A stretch of DNA of 7,262 nucleotides from JAFASC01 sp034669525 (GTDB taxonomy: Bacteria; Pseudomonadota; Alphaproteobacteria; Rhizobiales; Beijerinckiaceae): NCBI GenBank assembly GCA_034669525.1, contig JAXDNH010000026.1, positions 1-7,262 of the forward strand, given 5' to 3'. The stretch's first letter is position 1, and the number at the start of each line of letters is the position of its first letter. Shown in pieces: positions 1-5,986 of the stretch. The translations under genes were made by a program, and so were the position numbers. The notes under the pieces were generated by a model. The model saw nothing but the letters and a program-made list of their open reading frames with translations, did not search any database and was not told the DNA's origin.

Positions 1-975
1 CAGGACCTCAAGATCGAGCACCACCAAGCCGGCTCGCTCGATATGCGGCAGGACCTCGGAAAGGCCGGGTACATAGCCGCCGGGAAAAATATACTTGTCT
101 ACCCAGGGATTTGTTGCTCCGGGGCCATCGGTGCGCCCAATCGTATGCAGGAGCGCTATGCCGTCGTCAGACAGGAGGGACGCGATCTTCTGGAAGAACT
201 GCTGGTAGTAGGTCATGCCCACATGTTCGAACATGCCGACCGACACGATGCGGTCGAATTGCCCCCGCACGTGGCGATAATCCCGCAGTTCGAAACGGGC
301 GCGGTTGCTCAAGCCTGATTCGAGCGCGCGCTGATTGGCGGCCGCGATCTGCTCTTTCGACAGCGTCACACCTGTCACATTGGCGCCGGCGACGCGCGCG
401 AGATAGAGGCCGAGACCGCCCCACCCGCAGCCGATGTCGAGCACGCTTTGGCCGGGCTCTACCGCGAGTTTCGCCGCGATGTGCCGCTTCTTTGCGAGCT
501 GCGCGTCCTCGAGGCTCTGCCCATCATGCTCGAAATAGGCGCAGGAATATTGCCGATCTTCATCGAGAAAGAGCGAATAGAGCTCGTTCCCAATATCGTA
601 ATGGTGCGCGACATTGCGCCTGGCGCGCTGCGGATTGTTGCGCTGCTGCAACGCCCGCAATGCGATTCTCGTCTTGAACAGCAGGCGCAGCCAGGCCGGC
701 GCATCATTCCGTATGGCATTGCGCGAAACAAGCGCGAGAACGTCGTCCAACGAACCACGCACCACATCGGCGCGGCCGTCCATATAGAGCTCCCCGAACG
801 CAAGCTCCGGGTTGCGCAGAAGCTCCCACAGCGCCTTGGAATCCCGGATCGCAATTCGCGGGGGGTCTGCGACGTTCGGCTCGCCGAAGCGCATCACCTC
901 GCCGCTCGGCAGCGCAAACTCTAGGGCGCCCTCTTTGACGAAGCCAGAAAGGAAGTTCTCGATCAATTTGCGCAT
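1..975 (-). CDS. cfa: Cyclopropane-fatty-acyl-phospholipid synthase, C-terminus cut by window edge
   Basis: This enzyme transfers a methylene unit from S-adenosylmethionine to the cis double bond of unsaturated acyl chains in membrane phospholipids, working at the inner face of the cytoplasmic membrane. I translated the minus strand from the ATG at 975; the frame stays open for 325 codons to the edge. Seen: HHYDIGNELY (residues 124-133), QYSCAYF (142-148), SAM-binding motif I VLDIGCGWGG (178-187), FEHVGM (249-254), LLHTIGR (275-281) and FPGG (297-300). By recalled alignment to the E. coli enzyme, the bicarbonate-site residues C145, E250, H277 and I279 are kept; the later tyrosine lies beyond the edge. 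Family members are about 380-430 residues, so roughly 60-100 are missing. The N-terminal helical domain is complete. The ATG is preceded only by a weak ribosome site (ACAGG, about 8 bases away), but the start fits the family's usual N-terminus. It is divergent from the acyltransferase gene, so regulation may come from the shared spacer. Confidence 0.95.
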   Translation of the reverse strand, partial: MRKLIENFLSGFVKEGALEFALPSGEVMRFGEPNVADPPRIAIRDSKALWELLRNPELAFGELYMDGRADVVRGSLDDVLALVSRNAIRNDAPAWLRLLFKTRIALRALQQRNNPQRARRNVAHHYDIGNELYSLFLDEDRQYSCAYFEHDGQSLEDAQLAKKRHIAAKLAVEPGQSVLDIGCGWGGLGLYLARVAGANVTGVTLSKEQIAAANQRALESGLSNRARFELRDYRHVRGQFDRIVSVGMFEHVGMTYYQQFFQKIASLLSDDGIALLHTIGRTDGPGATNPWVDKYIFPGGYVPGLSEVLPHIERAGLVVLDLEVL

Positions 976-998
976 AACGAGCCTGTCAGGTTGCGGCG

Positions 999-1011
999 CT
1001 CCCCCGGGGAG
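999..1011. repeat. GC palindrome in the cfa leader
   Basis: CTCCCC-C-GGGGAG is a six-base perfect inverted repeat around one central base. It ends 23 bases before the cfa ATG. With a single central base it cannot close as a six-base RNA stem; a shorter stem is possible. It could equally be a protein-binding dyad or chance in GC-rich DNA. Confidence 0.4.
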
Positions 1012-1086
1012 GGAGGGCCGTGGACGACAGTGAACATTGGAAGCCACGGGCGGGCAACTCGCCAAAAAGCCCCTGCTTCAAGGCCG

Positions 1087-1102
1087 TCTTGCTCCCGCAA
1101 GA
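1087..1102. repeat. Dyad TCTTGC-N4-GCAAGA, possible operator
   Basis: Perfect six-base arms surround a four-base TCCC spacer. The right arm is followed on the plus strand by TTGTT. The dyad lies about 110 bases upstream of the cfa ATG and 200 bases upstream of the acyltransferase ATG. It covers the -35 element of the promoter proposed at 1090-1118. It could be an operator for a small dimeric regulator or a short RNA hairpin. No matching regulator gene lies in the window. Confidence 0.4.
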
Positions 1103-1118
1103 TTGTTCCTGACATAAA
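1090..1118 (+). promoter_or_regulatory. Candidate sigma-70-type promoter toward the acyltransferase gene
   Basis: TTGCTC (1090-1095) and CATAAA (1113-1118) are separated by 17 bases, the ideal spacing. The -35 matches TTGACA at three of six bases and the -10 matches TATAAT at four of six. It is among the few AT-containing stretches in the spacer. A transcript from here would carry a leader of about 175 bases that includes the GC inverted repeat. The match is weak and could be chance. Confidence 0.2.
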
Positions 1119-1126
1119 TGCGAGAG

Positions 1127-1172
1127 CGCGCGCGCCTCGACCCTCGGCGGGCACTGATCGCGGGCGCGCGCG
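1127..1172. repeat. Ten-base all-GC inverted repeat
   Basis: Left arm CGCGCGCGCC (1127-1136) is the exact complement of right arm GGCGCGCGCG (1163-1172), with a 26-base loop. As RNA this would be a very stable stem in the leader of whichever flanking gene is transcribed through it. Because the arms are alternating C/G tracts, which are self-complementary, the pairing may reflect composition rather than selection. Confidence 0.45.
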
Positions 1173-1301
1173 TCCGTAACCGCCTGCGCGGATCAAGCGC
1201 AGGAATTTCTTTACGCCGCGCGCGTCAACTGGTTCACCTTGCATCCCGCAAATCCTTCGCGCGATACCGGCTCTTGCCTGGAGCCTGACCGAACGACGAC
1301 C

Positions 1302-2141
1302 ATGGCTGTGCAGCGGCGGCAGATACAGGAGGCCGATCTTGGCGCCGTTGCCGAGCTGCTCGCGCGCGGCTTTCGTTTTCGCACGAAAGGGTATTGGCTG
1401 CGTGGCTTCGCGGGCCTTGGTGCGCGCGTCGTCCCGGCGGGCTATCCACGCTACGGCCTCTTACTGGAGAGCGGGAAGCGAATCGTCGGCGCGATCCTGA
1501 CGATCTACTCAAGCATTCCCACCGATGGCGGCCTGGCCATCCGCTGCAATCTGTCGAGCTGGTATGTCGATGCTGAATTCCGCGGCTACGCACCGCTGCT
1601 CGCCTCGTTCCGTGATCCAGCCGTCAGCTACGTAAACATCTCGCCGGCGGAGAATACCTGGGCGACGATCGAAGCGCAGGGCTTTCGCTGCATTCGCGAG
1701 GGGTGGTTCCTTTCTTTCCCGGCGCTCAGCGGCCGTGGCGAGCCGGTCCGCATCCTGCCGCTGTCGAGCGTGCCGCAGGAATTACCGGAACGCACGCTCC
1801 TTGAAGAACACGCGCAATTGGGCTGCATCGTCCTCGTGCTCGAAAGTGCGGGCGAGCATTTCCCCTTCGCCTTCGCGCCGCGCCGGATTCTCTATCGCTC
1901 CATTCCAATGATGAAGCTCGCCTGGTGCCGCGACTTTGCCGATTACCTCAGATTTGCCGGGCCGATCGGCCGCCATCTCCTGTCGCGCGGCATGCCGGGC
2001 GTCGTTGTCGACAACGATCCGCGCGTGCGGCAACTCACGGGGCTACCGATCGAGCGTGCGCGGCGCTACTACGTCCGTGGCCCATACCCGCCGCACGCGG
2101 GCGATCTCGCTTATACAGAGACGGTTTTCTTCGGCAGCTGA
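1302..2141 (+). CDS. GNAT-fold acyl-CoA acyltransferase of unknown substrate
   Basis: The 279-residue cytoplasmic protein begins with a GNAT-type N-acyltransferase half. This includes a strand with a VG turn (YGLLLESGKRIVGAIL, 51-66), a core strand followed by a pyrophosphate-loop-like segment (SSWYVDAEFRGYAPLL, 85-100, where RGYAP stands for the usual R/Q-x-x-G-x-G/A loop), and a later ENTWATIEAQGF (117-128) that fits the family's closing helix and strand. Residues from about 140 to 279 extend beyond a single GNAT domain and carry no motif I can name. I recall similar annotated acyl-CoA acyltransferases in alphaproteobacteria, but their substrate is unknown to me. I prefer the ATG at 1302 because the protein's conserved-looking start MAVQRRQIQEADL begins there; the in-frame ATG at 1239 adds 21 residues of poor quality. 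Neither has a good ribosome site (GGAG at 1280-1283 is 18 bases from 1302). It has no same-strand partner. Confidence 0.75.
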   Translation: MAVQRRQIQEADLGAVAELLARGFRFRTKGYWLRGFAGLGARVVPAGYPRYGLLLESGKRIVGAILTIYSSIPTDGGLAIRCNLSSWYVDAEFRGYAPLLASFRDPAVSYVNISPAENTWATIEAQGFRCIREGWFLSFPALSGRGEPVRILPLSSVPQELPERTLLEEHAQLGCIVLVLESAGEHFPFAFAPRRILYRSIPMMKLAWCRDFADYLRFAGPIGRHLLSRGMPGVVVDNDPRVRQLTGLPIERARRYYVRGPYPPHAGDLAYTETVFFGS

Positions 2142-2172
2142 ACCACCGACGCGTTCAGCGGCGACCGTACCG

Positions 2173-4497
2173 CTACGGACGAAGAACCTGTCCAGAATGG
2201 TCGAACTGCGTGTCAGGCCCCTGAATCTGGTAGTTCAAGGAGACGTCCCAGTTCTGGACGATCCGCCCGTTCGCAGTGTCGTCGAAGCGCATGTAGGGCT
2301 TGAACAAGCGCGTGAGCCGATCCGTACCCTGAATCATGCAATTCGAGACGCCGACAAACTGATGCAGGATCGCGGGATCACCGTTCGCCAGTGTCGCAGT
2401 CCCAACCTGCTTGAGATTAGGCTTCTCACTGAAGCGTCCGGAATCTTCGGCGGCCAAATTCGCACCGACGGCCTGGCTGCTCCAGAAGCCGATCCCCGTG
2501 GCCGCCGGCAATGTGGCATTGCGGCTCGCTGTCGTGACCCGCACGAGATTGCACGTGGACAGGTCCTGCGTTGAGCCGAAGAGAACCCGGTGGAAGCTTG
2601 GCGCCTGGGCATTCATCGCCAGCGCTTCCGTACAGTCCAGCGTGCCGGCGGGGTCAAGACGGCTGCACAGCGCCTTGTCCAGATTGAGCGGCGTCACCGC
2701 GACACGAACGACGGCGATATCGTTGTTGGTTTGATTTACGACCGGCCGCGGTCCCGGCGTTGGCGGGTTCAGCCCGTAAACCGCAACATAATAATTGCGA
2801 GGAAACTGCCGCGGCTGATCGGAGCCGCGATAGGTCCGCAGCTCTTCGTCGTCGCCGTAGGTGGCGACAAACACTTTTCCTGCGACGGCAAGCGGCGGAT
2901 CGAATTTCGCAAACAGACCGAGGGAGTCGCGCCCCGGCACCTGCTCGCTCGTCCAAAGTGAGCGGCTGACGTCCTCAGCGTCGAGCGCAAGCACGATGCC
3001 ATGCACACCGCGCTGCTGGTTGGCATCGCCGTCGAACGGCACGACAGCCCAGACAATGCCGGACCCGGCTTTGTCGCCATCGGCGCTTAATGCCAGCATG
3101 CCGCCAGGCATGCCGAACGGCGGCCGGAACCCGCTTTGCTTAGGCCCGCTGACCTCCTGCAGCTGGCCCTGCGCAAACTTGTAGGCTTTCAGCGGGCTGT
3201 TTTCGCCCCACACATAAATGCGTGCCGCATCCGGCCCTCTCCAATAAACTGGCGCGCCGTGAATATTACCCCAGTGCGTTTCATTGCCATGCTGCATTGC
3301 CTCGAATGCAAATACCTGCTGCACGATATTGGTATTCTTGCAGTCCTCGGCGTTTTGATTGGGCGCGCCTACGTGTTTTCCGAGATTGTTGCGATCGAGA
3401 ACATAGAGAACCCCTTCCTTACCGCCGGTAACGATCCGCGGCGGCTCGTCCGGAATGAGGACCAGACCCGCCGATCCAAGGTCAAGGTCTTTGCTATTTA
3501 AAAATGCCACGTTGCACGGTGTGAAGAAGTCCTTCACCGCCAAGCCCTGTCCATCGCGCGTCATTTTGAGGGTGCTGTTGCCAAAGTTTGCCGTGCCGTC
3601 GGAGGAGCCATTCCCGGTATTGAGGTACACATTGCCCTGTTGATCCACGGCGGGGCCCTGTCCCGATTGCCAGATGCCTCCATCGCTGCCGCTCGGCGTC
3701 GAGCTCCACATCGGGCCCTGCTGCTTGAGGGTTTGCGCGTCGAAGGCGAAGAGCGCGCCACGATTGCCGTCGCCGCCGAAGCCGACATAGATCGTGCCGC
3801 CGGTGAGCAGCAGCGCCGCACGCTGTTTATGCTTGCAGGGGTTGAACTCTCTCTGACCGGCATTGCACAGTTCCGAGCCCAGTGCGGCCCCGGGCCCGAT
3901 GTCCGTCGGCGGCCTTTCGAGGCCGCTCGCCAGATCGAGAGCGTGCAGGCGGTATTGCAGTTTACCTCCATCATCGTGCCAAGCGACGGCATAAAGCGTC
4001 TTTCTGTCGTCGCTTATGACTGGGGTGCCGAGAATGCCCCATTCGGGATCGTTCGTGCTCCACATATCGATGTCTTTGCCGCCACCGCGCGGCTTGCCGA
4101 GCCAAGTTGCCCAGAGCGGCGTCGTGCGGCCTCCCGGCCCCTCGGCACGCGCATTGTCCGCATCGTAGACATAGATGGTGTTATGCATGGTCGCGATGAT
4201 CACGGCATTGAACGTGCCGCGCGTCAGCGGGACATTGGGATTGGATGACGTATCGATCGTCAAGTTAGAGACATACAGCGGCTGCGCGACGATCTGCCCA
4301 TCGGCAAAGAGCGTCCAAAGCTTGCCGAACGTCTGTGATTTGACGCTCGTGGTGTTCAGAACCTTTTCATCGAGAATCGCGCCCGTACGCGCATTGTCGT
4401 AATGCTGCGTGAGCACATCCGCCGCATGCGCAAAAGCGAGCGGTGCTGAAACGAGAAGAGCGAGACCGGAAAGCCGGAGTTTCCGAACGGAGGCCAT
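2173..4497 (-). CDS. Secreted PQQ-like beta-propeller protein with unassigned C-terminal domain
   Basis: A 774-residue protein, probably exported to the periplasm or beyond. Residues 1-25 form a signal peptide: a basic start (MASVRKLR), a hydrophobic core and the cleavage site AHA. The mature part opens with a DNARTG segment (34-39), then FGKLWTL and GQIVAQPLY, typical of one PQQ-like propeller family. Blade-like repeats follow at YVYDADN (109-115), LHALDLASG (184-192), FAFDAQTL (250-257), LYVLDRNN (364-371), VLALDAED (502-509) and YVAVYGLN (570-577). There is no adjacent cysteine pair and no CxxCH haem site, so a PQQ- or haem-dependent dehydrogenase is not supported. Eight cysteines (211, 221, 328, 386, 611, 622, 649, 720) could form disulfides. 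Residues about 580-774 match nothing I know. The frame opens at 4590, but I chose 4497 because AGGGAG lies seven bases upstream and the signal peptide starts there. It lies 106 bases behind uppP on the same strand, so co-transcription is possible. Function unknown. Confidence 0.85.
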   Translation of the reverse strand: MASVRKLRLSGLALLVSAPLAFAHAADVLTQHYDNARTGAILDEKVLNTTSVKSQTFGKLWTLFADGQIVAQPLYVSNLTIDTSSNPNVPLTRGTFNAVIIATMHNTIYVYDADNARAEGPGGRTTPLWATWLGKPRGGGKDIDMWSTNDPEWGILGTPVISDDRKTLYAVAWHDDGGKLQYRLHALDLASGLERPPTDIGPGAALGSELCNAGQREFNPCKHKQRAALLLTGGTIYVGFGGDGNRGALFAFDAQTLKQQGPMWSSTPSGSDGGIWQSGQGPAVDQQGNVYLNTGNGSSDGTANFGNSTLKMTRDGQGLAVKDFFTPCNVAFLNSKDLDLGSAGLVLIPDEPPRIVTGGKEGVLYVLDRNNLGKHVGAPNQNAEDCKNTNIVQQVFAFEAMQHGNETHWGNIHGAPVYWRGPDAARIYVWGENSPLKAYKFAQGQLQEVSGPKQSGFRPPFGMPGGMLALSADGDKAGSGIVWAVVPFDGDANQQRGVHGIVLALDAEDVSRSLWTSEQVPGRDSLGLFAKFDPPLAVAGKVFVATYGDDEELRTYRGSDQPRQFPRNYYVAVYGLNPPTPGPRPVVNQTNNDIAVVRVAVTPLNLDKALCSRLDPAGTLDCTEALAMNAQAPSFHRVLFGSTQDLSTCNLVRVTTASRNATLPAATGIGFWSSQAVGANLAAEDSGRFSEKPNLKQVGTATLANGDPAILHQFVGVSNCMIQGTDRLTRLFKPYMRFDDTANGRIVQNWDVSLNYQIQGPDTQFDHSGQVLRP

Positions 4498-4504
4498 ATC
4501 GCCG

Positions 4505-4510
4505 CTCCCT
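4505..4510 (-). promoter_or_regulatory. Ribosome-binding site fixing the propeller-protein start
   Basis: Read on the minus strand this is AGGGAG, seven bases before the ATG at 4497. The upstream in-frame ATG at 4590 has nothing comparable, and only the 4497 start puts the signal peptide at the N-terminus. The site therefore decides the start. Confidence 0.75.
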
Positions 4511-4603
4511 GGCAAAACGCGGTTTGCGACCACTTTAACAGGAAAGACTAAACGCAATTGAAAGCGGAGCAAGCGAAAGTTGTGAGCCACGGCTCGGCGT
4601 GAA

Positions 4604-5476
4604 CTATGCTAGCCACCCGAACGCCACGCCGACGAGCAGCACCACGCCGATCAGCGCGCGATAGACGACAAACGGCCACGCGGAGAAATTCTCCAAAATC
4701 CGCAACAGGCCCCAGATCGCGACAAAGGCTGAGAGCGAGGCAACGAGCAGGCCGACGGCGAGCACCGACCAGCCGTGCGCATCGAGATGTATCTTGTACA
4801 ATTCGTAGATCTCTTTGAGGCCGGCGGCGGCGATCGCCGGAAGGCCGAGCAGGAAAGAGAAACGCGCCGCGTCGGTGCGCTTCATGTCGAGAAACAAAGC
4901 CGCGGTCAGCGTCGAGCCGGAACGCGAAATGCCGGGGATCAGCGCACCGGCCTGGGCGACGCCGACGATCAGCGCGTCTTTCAACGTGACGTGATCGAAG
5001 GTGCGCGAGTGATTGCAATAGACTTCGGCGATGGCGAGCAGCGCCGCCATGATGATGCAGGATAGCCCAATCACGGTGAGGCTGCGTAAGGGGGAGCCGC
5101 ACGTGTTGAGCACCGGCGAGAGCAGGATGCCGGCGATCACGATCGGGATTGTCGCCAACACGATCCACATTGCGAACCGAAAATCCCAGGAGCGAAAATT
5201 GCGTCGGCGGATGGAATAGATCGAGCCGAAGATTAGCCCGCGCACATCTTGCCAGAAGTAGCTGGCAACCGCGGCAAGGGCCGCGAGCTGCATTGCCGCG
5301 GAAAACGCCGAACCTGGGTCTTGCCAGCCAAGCAGCGCCGGCACGATGCGCATATGCGCGGTCGACGAGATCGGCATGAGCTCGGTGATGCCCTGCACGA
5401 CTCCGAGCACGGCGACTTTGGCATAGCCGAGCGCGACGAAGCCCGTGTCGAATTCATTGGTGCAGGCGCCGGCCAT
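4604..5476 (-). CDS. uppP: Undecaprenyl-diphosphatase (BacA/UppP family)
   Basis: An integral inner-membrane phosphatase that converts undecaprenyl diphosphate to the monophosphate, recycling the lipid carrier for peptidoglycan and other envelope polymers; overproduction in this family gives bacitracin resistance. The 290-residue length is normal. Both active-site signatures are present: QGITELMPISSTAH (28-41), holding the (E/Q)xxxE pair Q28/E32 and H41, and PGISRSGST (181-189) with R185. Several hydrophobic segments fit membrane helices, roughly 57-75, 101-121, 130-150, 205-220, 237-259 and 268-288. The wording ISSTAHMRIVPALLGW and YFWQDV resembles, from memory, the cyanobacterial-type subgroup more than the E. 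coli EFLPVSSTGH type. The ATG at 5476 is the only methionine before the first motif; its ribosome site is weak. It lies 105 bases after atpC on the same strand, with a possible weak terminator between them, and 106 bases before the propeller gene. Confidence 0.95.
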   Translation of the reverse strand: MAGACTNEFDTGFVALGYAKVAVLGVVQGITELMPISSTAHMRIVPALLGWQDPGSAFSAAMQLAALAAVASYFWQDVRGLIFGSIYSIRRRNFRSWDFRFAMWIVLATIPIVIAGILLSPVLNTCGSPLRSLTVIGLSCIIMAALLAIAEVYCNHSRTFDHVTLKDALIVGVAQAGALIPGISRSGSTLTAALFLDMKRTDAARFSFLLGLPAIAAAGLKEIYELYKIHLDAHGWSVLAVGLLVASLSAFVAIWGLLRILENFSAWPFVVYRALIGVVLLVGVAFGWLA

Positions 5477-5548
5477 GTCGGTCTCGCAAATTGGGACGGG
5501 TGCGAATCAGCGGGCGTATATTGGACCGCGCCCCGCGCCGCGCGCAGC

Positions 5549-5580
5549 AACAAAAGCGGACTTAGGAGCCCGGTGGTCCG
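5549..5580 (-). terminator. Possible weak intrinsic terminator after atpC
   Basis: Two bases past the atpC stop codon, the minus strand reads CGGAC, a 14-base loop, GTCCG, then CTTTTGTTG. The stem has only five pairs and the loop is large, so it is a poor intrinsic terminator. Its position directly at the end of the ATP synthase operon and the T-rich tail are in its favour. If inactive, uppP would be read through from the atp genes. Confidence 0.3.
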
Positions 5581-5581
5581 G

Positions 5582-5986
5582 TCAAATCCCCAGGGCTTCC
5601 TTCAGCTCGCGCAGCTGGTCGAGCTTTTCGCTCGCGAGGCGCTTCTGCTCGTCGCTCGTCGCATCGGCGACGTCTTCTTCCGCATCCTTGATCTGCGCGG
5701 CGATCGCGGCGGCATCGAAATCCTCGACCGGCATTGCAAGTTCGGCGAGGATCGTCAGCCCGCTCGGGGCGACATCGGCAAACCCGCCGCGAACGAAGAG
5801 ACGAGACTTCTGCGTGGCGGTCTCGTCGACCTCGACGATGCCTGGCTTCAGCCGCGTCATCAGTGGCGCGTGATCCTTGAGCACGGTGAACTGGCCTTCC
5901 GTGCCCGGCACGATCACGGCCTCGACCTCGCCGGAAAACATGAGTCTTTCCGGCGAGACGAGTTCGAAGTGGAAGGGATCGGGCAT
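5582..5986 (-). CDS. atpC: F-type ATP synthase epsilon subunit
   Basis: This subunit of the F1 central stalk links gamma to the membrane c-ring and can inhibit ATP hydrolysis. The 134-residue protein has the N-terminal beta-sandwich (about 1-85), including the family segment VPGTEGQFTVLKDHAPLM (26-43) and a later SRLFVRGGFADV (61-72). A charged C-terminal helical hairpin follows (about 90-131). Its length is normal for alphaproteobacteria. The start codon overlaps the atpD stop by one base (TAATG), and GAGG seven bases upstream is the ribosome site. That site lies inside a hairpin made by the last atpD codons, which suggests translational coupling to atpD. It is the last recognisable atp gene here. 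Confidence 0.96.
   Translation of the reverse strand: MPDPFHFELVSPERLMFSGEVEAVIVPGTEGQFTVLKDHAPLMTRLKPGIVEVDETATQKSRLFVRGGFADVAPSGLTILAELAMPVEDFDAAAIAAQIKDAEEDVADATSDEQKRLASEKLDQLRELKEALGI

Larger units (their letters stand above)
976..1301. other. 326-base divergent intergenic region with inverted repeats
   Basis: This gene-free spacer separates the outward-facing cfa and acyltransferase genes, so it should hold promoters for both. It contains a GC palindrome close to the cfa start (999-1011), a TCTTGC/GCAAGA dyad (1087-1102), a ten-base all-GC inverted repeat (1127-1172) and alternating C/G tracts near 1126-1136, 1163-1172 and 1218-1224. A minus-strand open frame spans most of it, ending at 963 inside cfa. 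It has arginine- and glycine-rich composition, no ribosome site and no recognisable family, so I do not call it a gene. No tRNA or riboswitch is evident. Confidence 0.8.

Noticed and set aside
111..677. Plus-strand open frame of 188 codons
   Set aside because: It is antisense to cfa, with arginine-rich shadow composition.
1202..1226. GGAAT-N16-CGTC resembling the general-stress EcfG promoter (GGAAC-N16/17-CGTT)
   Set aside because: There are two mismatches in nine defined bases, and the other GGAAC in the spacer (minus strand, 1105-1109) lacks a partner element. This is too weak to call without expression data.
963..1244. Minus-strand open frame of 93 codons across the cfa/acyltransferase spacer
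   Set aside because: It has no ribosome site and low-complexity Arg/Gly/Ala composition, overlaps the start of cfa in another frame and has no recognisable family. It is best explained as a chance frame in GC-rich DNA.
2165..2178. Small hairpin CCGTA-CCGC-TACGG between the convergent acyltransferase and propeller genes
   Set aside because: It has five pairs only, overlaps the propeller stop codon and lacks a T tract on either strand, so it does not support a bidirectional terminator.
3640..4248. Plus-strand open frame of 202 codons
   Set aside because: It is antisense to the propeller gene, which has a signal peptide, ribosome site and coherent repeats. The frame is a shadow produced by high GC content.
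4498..4590. N-terminal extension of the propeller protein to the ATG at 4590
   Set aside because: It would bury the signal peptide behind 31 residues and lacks a ribosome site, whereas the 4497 start has AGGGAG at ideal spacing.
4584..4595. GAGCC-AC-GGCTC repeat just after the uppP stop
   Set aside because: As RNA only about four pairs can close and the following T residues are interrupted, so I do not call a terminator.
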